From assembly GCA_964019135.1 (NCBI GenBank), contig OZ025263.1:28209639-28273638 (forward strand): a stretch of DNA of 64,000 nt, read 5' to 3'. A program made the position numbers and the translations under genes. This document shows positions 35,791-48,800 of this stretch, piece after piece (position 1 is the stretch's first letter; each line of letters starts with the position of its first letter). The notes below the pieces were generated by a model. That model did not search any database. It had not been told where the DNA came from and worked only from the letters and a program-made list of their open reading frames with translations. The stretch comes from Arenicola marina. Taxonomy: Eukaryota; Annelida; Polychaeta; Arenicolidae.

Positions 35791-36132
35791 CTGTATTTAC
35801 GTTCTCGTTGTCTAGGGACATGTAAGACGGGAACTGTGCCGAAGTATGCTCTTTCGCGCTTTTATCCGGTGTGTACCGTCTAAGATACCTCTTCTGCGCT
35901 AAATGTGCTAGATATGGCTGGCAAGGCTTCCGCAATTACCCATATAAATATGCTCAATGATGTAATGTGGAGTCTGAAAAAGGATGCGATCAAATAGGTC
36001 GTATGACCGTTAATAGCGCATTCCATTTCCAGAAGTGATACGTTGGCTGTACATTTAATCAAAGGTATTAATGGTTAATACTGCCAGTATTGAGCTAGCA
36101 CTGGGGAGGTGCTACCCATTGCTTTACGTGTT

Positions 36133-36384
36133 AGCCGGCCCGATAGCTCATTGGGTTAGAGCGCTCGCCTTGAGTGCTCTGGGAGCCTAACGGCCAGATG
36201 GTCGATGGTTCGAGTCCCGCTGTGGCCATGTCTGTGTGGTCGCAGGATAAAGATCCCATGTCCTTTTTCGCAAATAGTAGGGGGTTACCCCTCGTGGGAC
36301 ATGGCTCCGCTCTACCCTTCCCTCCCCCTATTGACGCGATGTGACCCACAACGGTTAAAGCGTCCTGGATATACCAACCAACCA
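36133..36384 (+). mobile_element. tRNA-derived SINE, full length
   Basis: Head AGCCGGCCCGATAGCTC to tail ATACCAACCAACC, with a short deletion between A and B boxes. Confidence 0.88.
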
Positions 36385-36655
36385 GGTTGTGTAAACATCG
36401 GACAGTCCAGCGACAACAGGTTAGTTGTATTATCTTAGTATTTAATGTCAAATCAGTACGGCAGGGTGCAGAGGGGGGGAGGGGGAGTTGATATTTATTT
36501 TGAGGCATCTCTGGCTTTCGCATAAATTAGGCCATATAGCTCTCACCTTCATATTAAAACTGAAGTGCCCCCCCCCCCTGTATTGCACCCTGGATCCGCT
36601 CCCTACCTCCATATCAATATATACGTGATCAATATGGACCAGGTTTAAACGTAAT

Positions 36656-36893
36656 AGACCGATCCAGGCTGCGACACTAAGCCCCGCTCACGCTTGAGTC
36701 CTTTTTCCTTACTCGTGAATATGAAATTGACAATCCTAGCGGGTCATATTACAAATGAGAAGTACTCATCTCTGAAACTGACAAAAAAGTGACTTGCTGC
36801 TTTGTTTGTCCGACATAACGCACGTGGAAGACCTTTTTTCACCGCATGATTAGATAAACCCTACAGTGAATGATTGACAGCCTGGATCGGTCT
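36656..36893 (+). mobile_element. MITE, AGACCGATCC family, copy 4
   Basis: Best-preserved ends: AGACCGATCCAGGCT and AGCCTGGATCGGTCT, 238 bp apart. Confidence 0.85.
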
Positions 36894-39046
36894 GTTATGT
36901 CGCGGTCGACATTAGGTATATGGGCGTAGTAGCAATAATGTAATGGTCTTCTCTATGCAACATGCATTATATATATATGGCGATGTGTATGGTCTAGGTG
37001 CTAGAGACATGGCCGCTCAACTCAAACTCAAGCTTTACGCTCATTGGTGGCTCCTCTTTCACACCAGCCGAAGCCTGTTTGTAATAGCTGCCTCCATTGG
37101 CGCTGTCTAACGTGGTAGATGTCGTGTAAAGTTGATTTCACCTGCAACGGTTTTACCGCTATGCTTTCAGTTAATTAGGATCCATTGTTGTGGCGAGCCA
37201 TATTTACCAAGTAAGATTTGAGTAAGGCCAGTATTATGTAAGCTATTGGGCTGATGCCAGCTGTTGCACTTGCTATTTGTGTATTTAACTGTTTGTGGTA
37301 AGTTGTCCTTTGTATTATTGTTTTTGATAATTATTGGAAAGCTGTATTTGGCTGATATGTCAAATGATAATAAGTGTCATTATTGCCACCGATACGTCAG
37401 CTTTTTAAGATTTTAAGGATTTCATTACGAAATAATGTTCCTTGTATAATGTAAATTGTAACATGCGTCAAACACAAAAGGCAACACTAGAAATTATGGT
37501 ATTGTCTATGTCCATTCCAAAGCTCGGCATAACCATTATATATTGCGATAACTTGTAAGATACGTAGCTGCATATCCGTCGCTCTTTCGTCTGCAACACA
37601 CGAGCAACTAAAGGGGTTTTAACAGGAGTTAGACCTGCAACAACCCAGATAGCCGCTTGTGAACAAAGAGAACGAGTATCTTCATGCTCCAAATATGCTT
37701 GTATATCTATGACCTACTAGTTATAATATAGGTATTAAGCAGACATAGTTCAAGAATACAGAACAATACACTCAAGTTTACGGTTCGCCATATTAAACGT
37801 TAATAATAGTAATTCGCTCGTGCATGCCTGCGTGATTCTAGACGCGGAAGATAATGTATTCAATCACTGCCATGCATGGTAGCGTGTCGTACCATACAAC
37901 ATTCCACTGTTCTATTGCCTCGTGGTGGCCAAGGGTAAGGTAGACTTTTGTTGTCAATAATTGAACTTGTTTTGATGTATCGCATTATATGGTGTCATGA
38001 CAACGAATAGTGAGAATACTTCCTGTCAGTTAACGGATGCAATCATTGTGATTTTATGAAATGGGAGATGATCAGAAGTGTCAAGCCGCAGAAACCACGT
38101 GGAACAGTGGCGCCATCTGGTATAGGAATCACCCATGCAAAACAAATATCTGCCTTCCACTGATAGGGTATGTAAGTGACATCACAGAAGCGCGCGCCCA
38201 CCTCCAGCGAATCCGGTTTTGGGTACACTTCACCGCCCCATATTCATAGAAATGGACTTCCGGTCATGCGAATCATACTCGCCAGGCGGCGCACCGAGCG
38301 CAGGTGAAAACAAACGCACGTGGCCCAGCCATTTTCATGCGTTCCGCTCTGATTCTCCCCAAATCGGACGCCGTACTTTCCCTATATATAGCTCTGCCTA
38401 TGCAAATAAAATCATGCTGAAGCAGTGCAAGGTCTAGGGTTGCTCCAACCACAATATGCCAGACGAAACAAGGGTGGGGGGGGGGGCATGGGCGGAACCA
38501 GGGGGGGCCGGACCTCCTCTCCCTTTTTGAGGAGGAATGCTGTTTTTCAATGCAAGTTAGGCCATCTGAGGTGTGGACCCCCGCCCTTTTGTAGTGCTCC
38601 CCCCTCCCCCTCGGTCGCAAGCTTTTATTGGACTTCCCGCCGTCCATTTTTGCTAATTTCTGTATCCACGCTGGGCGTGGGGGCAGGACTACTTCTTGGC
38701 TATCATTTCTAGCTTGGGCCACAAATATTTGCGCTGCAATGGGAGCAATATTATTTTTATTTGGTAATATGAGAGCAAGAATTTGTCTTTATCTAATATG
38801 GGAGCAAGATTAATGTAACCTTTTTTTGTTTAGCAAACTCCCTCCCCACCCTTACCCCAAGAAATGAAAATTTAAGGGACATTTTTTCTCTCCGGTCAAG
38901 GGTTTAATTATTTTTTTGCCAAATTTATGGCAAGCATTATTGTTAGCTAGGGGTAACAGTCGGTTGATCTATAGAGCATTATGCAACCCTTTTTGAGTCA
39001 CCCCCCTGGCCCTAGCCTCACCAGGCAAGCATTCCAACAATTCGTA
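36894..39046. other. Gene-free spacer
   Basis: AT-rich. A TATA-like CCTATATATAGC at about 38381-38392 is followed by the octamer ATGCAAAT near 38399. No exon recognised. Confidence 0.4.
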
Positions 39047-39232
39047 GGACATCGTTAAATAAACAAAAACGGGCGCGAAACCACGGACAAATTCGACAGA
39101 AAACACTGAGAAAGACGCTATGCTTACGTATCCGCGGGAAAGTTTTCAAGGGCGCGATAACGAGGCTCAGTGCGCTTAGTCTGCATGCATACAAAAATTG
39201 TGACGTCAGTCCATTACCATGACGCAAATAAA
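39047..39232 (+). repeat. Dispersed repeat pair, copy 1
   Basis: Shares TAGGACAT, GCGCGATAACGAGGCTC and AATTGTGACGTCAG in order with 39917-40112. Unknown element. Confidence 0.5.
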
Positions 39233-39439
39233 AGCCCCCCCCCCCCACCAAACCCCCAAAAAAATAAATATGAATTATTTTTCACCACAAGGTTATAAGA
39301 TTGAGGGGAAGTAATTTTTTCCGTCAAGTTCAAGGCAACTTCTTCAATAAATGTAAGGACAAATTAAAATTAAAGCAATTCTGTCAAGTTCAATGCAAGG
39401 TGGGGGGTTTTTTTGGGAGGGGGGGGGGCGGGGCAGTGG

Positions 39440-39612
39440 AAAATAATCTAAGATCATAGAAGATGGGCCTACAAACATCAGAGATCTCAGATCAGACCTT
39501 GGGAAAAATCAAATATCAGAGATCAGAGAAAAATCTGAGATCAAAGATACTGCCTAAGATCAGAGAACATGCCAACCAAAAAATCAGAGATTAGAGAACA
39601 TGCCAACCCCAA
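39440..39612 (+). repeat. GATCAGAGA simple repeat
   Basis: Irregular repetition of ATCAGAGATCAGAG and AGAACATGCCAACC. Confidence 0.6.
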
Positions 39613-39916
39613 CTTAATTAGGTACGTTTCCAATTATGTATCAGCAAGTAGGAGGTGAGAACTTGGCAGGAACAATTGAGGGATGGGGATATCCACTGGA
39701 TTAATGGAAATTATGATGTTTCAATATGCATTAATTCTGACCTACATAAAGTTGTTTCTGCATTAAGTTTTTGCATGGGTCTACTCATAACAACAGGCTT
39801 CATCCCAAGAAGACGGTCGCCCACTTCTCTGTTGCTTCGTTGGGGTTTAGGTCAGCTACTTTTAGTTTTCTGGGTACCTGGCACTAACTACACCAGGTAG
39901 GGTTTCCAAATAGTTT

Positions 39917-40112
39917 TAGGACATAGCACAACGAAAGAAAAACAGACGCAAACCCACGGAACAAAACCAGTACAAAAGACACAAAACACGAGATTTGTAT
40001 GCAGATTTATAACCACGTGGCAATGTTTTCACCTGCGCGATAACGAGGCTCCGTATTTTCACCTACTACGCATGCGCACCACAATTGTGACGTCAGGCCA
40101 TTTCTATGAATG
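39917..40112 (+). repeat. Dispersed repeat pair, copy 2
   Basis: Matches 39047-39232 (TAGGACATAGCAC, CGCGATAACGAGGCTCCG, AATTGTGACGTCAGGCC). Confidence 0.5.
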
Positions 40113-42326
40113 CATTGGGAGCTCTTTGTAATGGCGTGAAACGAACAGAAAACAAGCGTCTTTCGATTAAAAACTAGTAGGGGTGTGCAGTACACCCCGA
40201 ACATTTACTCCCTATGGTTTTCAACTCAAACCGTGCATTCATATCCAAAACATCACTGTCTAGTTTGAGGCCCATAGTAAAGTATAGGGACTCGCTGACG
40301 CGTTGTACCGTGCATGGTTGTTTCTAGAGGTGAGCGCGCGCTGTCGGTGACGTCACTAACAGACATACAGAACTTTGAACGGTAGAGGGCAGCACTCTAT
40401 TATATGGAATCCGTCAATGAAATGAAAAGAAGCGATCGTCGCCCGTGAATTCTTCGTGCACTGAAGGGCGCGAAGACAATCTCTGTGTTCAATAAAGTAG
40501 CTGCACTGCCTCTTACATGTTGTTGACTCATGTGTGTCATGTTCATGTAATGAACAACACAACACAAGCCTGGGAAACGAAAAATATCGGCCTGCCCGAG
40601 AAAATTTAAAGTAAGAAAAGAAATAATAAGGAAATATCATTTATGTAGGCGCTTTTGAACTTTAACTTAAAACATATATACGACAGCAGTACCGTAAAAG
40701 CTGCAATTATATTTGGCGGGGAAGCATTTCGCGAGTTCAGAGGGCGGAGTTTTTTAAGTGAGGCCGAACCCTATGGAGTCAGGTTGGCTTGGGCGGTATA
40801 TAGATCATAAGATCGTAGGTTTTTGCGTTCTAGTTTTGATTTGTTTTTTTGGGGTTTTAATCATGGCAACAACTATTTTCTTGGGAGTAACACGAGAACT
40901 GTGAAGCTCCCCCACGGTCTTGTCTAGTCAATGCTGCCCCGCCGGTTTGCCCGTTCAGAATTTATGTAATATTATAAGACTTAAGCGATTTGGCATCTCA
41001 GTAAGTCAGATGTTGATCCAGAAACGAATGAACGGTATGCCTGATTTTCATGCAAAAGAGTTTACAATATCAAAAATATTTTCCATTATCCCATATGACG
41101 CGTTTCATGGCGAAAATGTATTAGTAGAGCTACCCTGTGACTGGCAAATGTGTTTCATTGCACGTCTACGCCACAGTGAATGAGTGGGGAGGGCCTACAT
41201 CAGCTACTTTCCACATATTATGTGTATAAGAGTTAGTGCATGTACCCCACACCCCCCTACCCCCATCCGAGCTGATTTACAGTGGTGCGACAAAATGTAT
41301 TTGGCCGTCACCTGTTTCACCCGTCCGTGCGCATCTTGTTACCCTGCGGTCACAGTCCTCTGCGGACTGAGAGTCACATGATTGACGAACAAGACCGCTT
41401 CCTCGGAACATCACAAACGACAAGGTAGGTGTACACCCGGGGTATACAGCGATGACACGCATCCTTTATGGCTGTTATCTGTGCATCGAAGCTATCAGTA
41501 TCACACAGCGTAATCCATAGCAACATTATGACAACCGGTGCTGGTCTGCAGACTCAAATTAACCCCCTGGTTGTCGCCGTAGAAAAGGTACACATGTCTG
41601 CATTCTGGCCTTTTGCGGAATGTTGTGTATAAGATGGCAGGCCGTATAGATCAAAACTAAATTTGGTCACATTTGGCCAGCATGCTTGAATCAAAGATTT
41701 TCCAGTATATCTAGGATCCACTTTGGGGCCAACTTTGAAAGGCAAATCTCTCTGAACACCTGAATAAACTGCCTCGTCGTATCTGTGAGAAACATATCTT
41801 CGCATAGTTTTTACGTGCAACGGCGTGTCATAAGAACAGTTTGCGGCTCAACCAAGTGGGACGGGTGACACATTAAAAGTGTTTCGACGCAGTGGCTTGT
41901 GGGTCCAGTGGGTGTTATGCCCCGTCTGTCCCGCGAAATCGTCCTTAATTAACCCCTAATATGGCCCAGCTAGGTACCAAGGTACTGACCGATGTCAGCT
42001 CCGGTCATTTGAAGCTGGCGCGAAATGGCGGCGTAACAACGGTGATACTTTTTGACGAGGTTTTCAGACGCGGATTTTACCACGCATGCAAGACATCAGT
42101 TTGCTATAAGTCGGAAAGATAATTTAATGTGCCGTCAGGAAGTGGTAGGCCTAATGTGCGGCCGGAAAGATAATATGCCGTCTTGTGAACAACGTCAATG
42201 AGTGGTATGAGTCTCTATATGGGTGGGTTAGATCATTAACATTTGAACCAAAAGGCAGCGGCCAATAGGCAAAGGCAGAACCATAGATTTACGTAATATA
42301 GATTCCCTCCGCCCGCCCTTCCGACG
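40113..42326. other. Spacer upstream of arylsulfatase
   Basis: No element recognised until the MITE at 42327. At 42017-42035 GGCGCGAAATGGCGGC combines E2F-like and YY1-like cores, a possible promoter site. Confidence 0.4.
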
Positions 42327-42792
42327 CACGTACACGTATAGGACCCAAAACATCATAGTGACGAAAACGTCATACCACACGGCCTGCGCCATCTGGGAGC
42401 AAATGTACAGTTTCACACTGCCTCGATCGCCGTGTCTATTAACGGAGGCTATGAATATATATATATATTAAACGATGCAACATGTGGTATCGCCCGCCTC
42501 CCTCCCCGGGGTCTATCCCTTGTAACCTTCTAATCCAAGAGACCTTAGATTTCCTTATTTTCCTGCGCCTTATTCGCGAATTTTTGACTCCAACAGGTCA
42601 CTATAATTGTCAGTCATTCACTTCTTTAACCCCAATTGGCCCTGCCCCGTCTCCTTTAGAAACGTCACACAGGGTTGTCACAGTGTGGGCGATAACCGGG
42701 ATGGTTGAAGTCAAATTTAAAACTGTGTATTTCATTCTTCCAAGGTCTGACTTTTTCGTCGCTATGACGTTTTGGGTTCTAACACACGAATT
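42327..42792 (+). mobile_element. MITE-like element with about 40-bp TIRs, just upstream of the arylsulfatase start codon (copy A)
   Basis: The ends are inverted copies of a sequence containing GAACCCAAAACGTCATAG and GACGAAAACGTC. The interior aligns in opposite orientation with 55908-56335 (shared GATAACCGGGATGGTTGAAG, TAGATTTCCTTAT and others). No transposase is present. It ends about 30 bp before the sulfatase ATG and carries a TATA-like run at 42453-42471, so it may supply promoter or 5' UTR sequence. Confidence 0.7.
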
Positions 42793-42822
42793 TTGTTTTT
42801 TATTCATTAGGTCACATGAGCA

Positions 42823-45800
42823 ATGGATTGTTCATTGGCACGGTGCTGCCTCCTAGTGATCGTGTCCTTGGCTACAGGAACGTTTGCCGACCAACGACCC
42901 AACATCGTTTTCATTCTGGCTGATGACTTGGTAAGTATAGTGTTGTTGTGACGACAGTTTTTATCTAACATGTCAAAGTATATGAATGTAGTGTCATGCA
43001 TCGATCATCGCTATAATAAATTGGGTAAACGATCGGCAGTCCCCTTGTATAACTATCGAGTTAGCTGCAGAGCAGTCCACGTGATATGATTGCCTATTTC
43101 GCTGGACTAGACTAAGTGGAGTGAGGCAAACAAACTTCAGGACTATGGCAGGAATAACATGATCTGTTGCCGCCCAAAACATTTACCAAATGTAACTGCC
43201 CATTCATTTCTACCATTTGCTTCTTTGGGGGTTTCTTTTTGGTAGGGCTGGAATGATGTCAGTTTCCATGGATCTAAAGAGATCCCGACTCCGAACCTGG
43301 ACACTCTGGCTTACGACGGTGTGATCCTGAACAACTATTACGTGCAGCCCATCTGTACCCCAACTCGAGGCACCCTCCTGACCGGCAGAGTGCCGATCCA
43401 TACAGGTATATGAACGCCGCCCTGGTGGTCCTCTTACTCATATCTCCTTTTCACTCGTAAAACTTCAAAGTTGCATTGGCGGCTCGAAGGGAACATTTAT
43501 CATTGAATTTATGATAAATATGAAGATACAAAATATACTATTGACTAATAAAAAGGACTTGGACGAAGACGGCTGCACCCTAATAATCGTTGTATAGCGC
43601 GTTTGCCATTGCTCGTAAAAGGTAGCCTGCGAGCTCGTTTCTCGTCAAATGACCCCCTGGACATCTATGCCAAGGACCTGAATATCTAGAAATCTCCAAT
43701 CACCACTTTTAAATTCTCAAATTGTAGGTCTGAATAATTATTCTGAATTCGATTCAATTCGAACCACTGCCCATGTTGTGTGTACAGACATGTAATGCCC
43801 CTGTCCAAGTTTAATGTGCGGAGACTTTAACTTCGCGTTATTCCTCTGCCCAGGCTTACATCACAAGGTCAAAGCGACGTCTCGGCCCTATGTATATGCG
43901 GAGACTGTACAGAGACTGTGCTTGGTGTACAGTCAAGTATTGCCCCTGTCTAAGTTTAATGTGCGGTGACTTTAACTCCATGTTATTCCTCTGCCCAGGC
44001 TTACAGCACAAGGTCATAGCGACGTCTCAGCCCTATGGCCTCCCGCTTAACGAGACTGTCCTGCCGGAGTACCTCAAGAAGCTCGGCTACGCCACCCACA
44101 TCGTGGGCAAGGTCAGTCAATGTTAAGGTCAAGGTCACACACCACGAGGCCACTCCACCCACATGGCGGGGAAGGTCGGTTAAGATCAAGGTCACACACC
44201 GCTTGGCTAGTCCACCCACATGGTGGGCAAGATCGGTTAGGTCAAGGTCACGCACCGCTTGGCTAGTGGGCTAGGTCGGTTAAGGTCAAGGTCACACACG
44301 GCTTGGCTAGTGGGCAAGGTCAGTTAAGGTCAAGGTCACACACCGCTTGGCTACTCCTCACATATGGAGGACATGAGTCTATACACACACACACTGCATG
44401 TATGAGCCTTATGTCGTCCGAGATGCTGCACCAAACCCAATAACACGTTGTCACAGCTAGGTTTCCTCATCGCGATTCCTATTCGACGAGTAATAATTTG
44501 TGTACCGGTAGGCCCTATATTGGAAAGTGGTTACTACCGTACTTATTGGTTTAGATATATACAAATTCCTTCAATGTCAGATGTGAGATTTATTACAAAA
44601 TGGAGTCTTTTATAGGGTGCCAAGGAAGCATATGTTATGTTCTCATAGAACGCCAAAGTGCCTGTTTTCAACTCTCCACTTAATATATCAGACCCATAAC
44701 TTAATGCAAGTTTAATCATCATTTCATGCGACGAATAATAACGTTAATTGTGTAGACAGTCAAGTCATATCGTTGACTCTACATCTATATGGAACGGAGG
44801 TTGTAGATGGGGCCATTTGAATTATGCATTAAGATAAGGTTTATGGTCTGTATATATATATAGTGGCATCTCGGGATGTTCGCCAAAGAATACACCCCGA
44901 CGTATCGTGGGTTCGACTCCCATCTGGGCTACTACTCCGGGTGTGAAGACTACTACGATCACACCTACGCCGGAAAGGGACTCCGGGTGAGCATTTCTTG
45001 TCTCTCCTTTTAAACCACAGTTCGTTTATTATTATTTTATTTTTATGTTTATTATTAATATTTTATTTTTATGTTTATTATTAATATTTTATTTTTATTT
45101 TTAATATTTTATTTTTATGTTTATTATTAATATTTTATTTTTATGTTTATTATTAATATTTTATTTTTATGTTTATTAATATATATATATATTTTTTAAA
45201 TATCTTATTGTTCAAGTTTTAGCTTACAGACGTCAAATATCAATGACATAATAATAACAACGTTCAACATAACATATACACTGACGCTCTTCAAATTATT
45301 CGTAATGTCTCTAATATATAGGATCATACTTTAACTTTATCAAATTAATACAGTTTATCGCGGCCAAGAAATTATCTATGTTGGCAAGATATTTAATAAC
45401 AGACAGTGCCCCTTGAGTTGTGACCTTTGCTTGCCGGCACCTTGATAGATAAATGTATCTCTTTACAATTAACAATATATGGTTGATATATGGATCAAAC
45501 CACCGTATATTAATTTTGAGAATTGTTCCATAATCTCGCTTCCAACTGCGCTGTTTAGAAACTTCAAATTAGGATTCGCCTTCCCTGTATGACGTACTTT
45601 AGTAAAGGTTAGTCGTGAGTAATACATGAGCTAAGTTGAAGCAATGGCTTGCACCTGCTGTTTAAATTATGTCTTCAGCGTTCTGTCTGCATGATTATGA
45701 GTACGCGCACTAATGCAGCAACTGAATGTTATTTTAGTGCAATTATAAAATGTCAGTATTGCAGCGATTGTTTATGCTATTCATAGTAATATTATAATAA

Positions 45801-48800
45801 TATCTTGTCGCTGATGTCGCTTGTATCCGTATCCAGAAGGATGTGTGGGGATTGGACTTTTGGAGAGACAGGCAACTGTTAAAGAACGACTTTAGTGTAT
45901 ATTCCACCGATGTGTTCACCAAAGAAGCAAAGAGAATCATTGAAACTCATGACACAGAGAAGGTAAGTACTGTAAAGATTTTACCTTTCAATTAATTAAT
46001 TAAATAACTCTTTTCGATCATCGTAATCGCTTAGAGCAGCTATCTATCCACATCATTTTCTTTCTATACCAGTCGCCACAGTGGTACTCCTGTCTGGTTA
46101 CAGCCATTGTTCCTGTACCTACCGTACCAGGCTGTCCACAGCGGTAACGCCGCCAGTCAGACACCGCTCGAGGCACCATGGAAATACATCCTGAAGATGT
46201 CCCACATAAAGCACAGCGGACGGAGACTGTACGCCGGTAAGCTAACCGAACACACCGTACGCCGGTAAGCTAACCGAAAACACTGTACGCCGTTAAGCTA
46301 ACCGAACACACTGTACGCCGGTAAGCTAACCGAACACACTGTACGCCGGTAAGCTAACCGAACACACTGTACGCCGGTAATTAAGCTGACCGAACACACT
46401 GTACGCCGGTAAGCTAACCGAACACACTGTACGCCGGGACTTAAGCTAACCGAACACACTGTACGCCGGTAAGCTAACCGAACACCCTGTACGCCGGTAA
46501 GCTAACCGAACACACTGTACGCCGGTAAGCTAACCGAACACACTGTACGCCGGTAAACTAACCGAACACACTGTACGCCGGTAATTAAGCTAACCGAACA
46601 CACTGTACGCCGGTAAGCTAACCGAACACACTGTACGCCGGGACTTAAGCTAACCGAACACACTGTACGCCGGTAAGCTAACCGAACACCCTGTACGCCG
46701 GTAAGCTAACCGAACACACTGTACGCCGGTAAGCTAACCGAACACACTGTACGCCGGTAAACTAACCGAACACACGGTACGCCGGTAAGCTAACCGAACG
46801 CACTGTACGCTGGTAATTAAGCTAACCGAACACACGGTACGCCGGTAATCTAACTGAATACACTGTACGCCGGTAAGCTAACCGAACACACTGTACGCCG
46901 GTAAGCTAACCGGACACATTGTACGCCGGTAAACTCACCGGACACACTGTACGCCGGTAAGCTAACCGAATACACGGTACGCCGGTAAGCTAACTGAACA
47001 CACTGTACGCCGGTAAGCTAACCGAACACACTGTACGCCGGTAAGCTAACCGAACACACTGTACGCCGGTAATTAAGCTAACCGAACACACGGTACGCCG
47101 GTAAGCTAACTGAACACACTGTACGCCGGTAAGCTAACCGAACACACTGTACGCCGGTAAGCTAACCGAACACACTGTACGCCGGTAAGCTAACCGAACA
47201 CACTGTACGCCGGTAATTAAGCTAACCGAACACACTGTACGCCGGTAAGCTAACCGAACACACTGTACGCCGGGACTTATGCTAACCGAACGCACTGTAC
47301 GCCGGTAAGCTAACCGAACACCCTGTACGCCGGTAAGCTAACCGAACACATTGTACGCCGGTAAGCTAACCGAATACAATGTACGCCGGTAAGCTAACCG
47401 AACACACTGTACGCCGGTAAGCTAACCGAACACACTGTACGCCGGTAAGCTAACCGAACACACTGTACGCCGGTAAACTAACCGAACACACGGTACGCCG
47501 GTAAGCTAACCGAACGCACTGTACGCCGGTAATTAAGCTAACCGAACACACGGTACGCCGGTAATCTAACTGAATACACTGTACGCCGGTAAGCTAACCG
47601 AACACACTGTACGCCGGTAAGCTAACCGGACACATTGTACGCCGGTAAACTAACCGGACACACTGTACGCCGGTAAGCTACCGAATACACGGTACGCCGG
47701 TAAGCTAACTGAACACACTGTACGCCGCTAAGCTAACCGAACACACTGTACGCCGGTAAGCTAACCGAACACACTGTACGCCGGTAAGCTAACCGAACAC
47801 ACTGTACGCCGGTAAGCTAACCGAACCCACTGTACGCCGGTAAGCTAACCGAACACACTGTACGCCGGTAAGCTAACCGAACACACTGTACGCCGGTAAG
47901 CTAACCGAACACACCGTACGCCGGTAAGCTAACCGAAAACACTGTACGCCGTTAAGCTAACCGAACACACTGTACGCCGGTAATTAAGCTAACCGAACAC
48001 ACTGTACGCCGGTAAGCTAACCGAACACACTGTACGCCGGTAAGCTAACCGAACACACTGTACGCCGGGAATTATGCTAACCGAACACACTGTGCGCCGG
48101 GAATTATGCTAACCGAACACACTGTACGCCGGGAATTATGCTAACCGAACACACTGTACGCCGGTAAGCTAACCGAACACACTGTGCGCCGGTAAGCTAA
48201 CCGAACATACTGTACGCCGGTAAGCTAACCGAACACACTGTACGCCGGTAAGCTAACCGAACACACTGTACGCCGGTAAGCTAACCGGACACACTGTACG
48301 CCGGTAAGCTAACTGGACACACTGTACGCCGGTAAGCTAACCGAATACACGGTACGCCGGTAAGCTAACTGAACACACTGTACGCCGGTAAGCTAACCGA
48401 ACACACTGTACGCCGGTAAGCTAACCGGACACACTGTACGTCGCTAAGCTAACCGGACACACTGTACGCCGGTAAGCTAACCGAATACACGGTACGCCGG
48501 TAAGCTAACTGAACACACTGTACGCCGGTAAGCTAACCGAACACACTGTACGCCGGTAAGCTAACCGAATACACTGTACGCCGGTAAGCTAACCGGACAC
48601 ACTGTACGCCGGTTATTAAGCTAACCGAATACACGGTACGCCGGTAAGCTAACTGAACACACTGTACGCCGGTAAGCTAACCGAACACACTGTACGCCGG
48701 TAAGCTAACCGAACACACTGTACGCCGGTAAGCTAACCGAACCCACTGTACGCCGGTAAGCTAACCGAACACATTGTACGCCGGTAAGCTAACCGAACAC

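Noticed and set aside
40920-41183. 87-codon plus-strand frame in the arylsulfatase upstream spacer
   Set aside because: No splice signals, homologue or domain recognised; codon use unremarkable.
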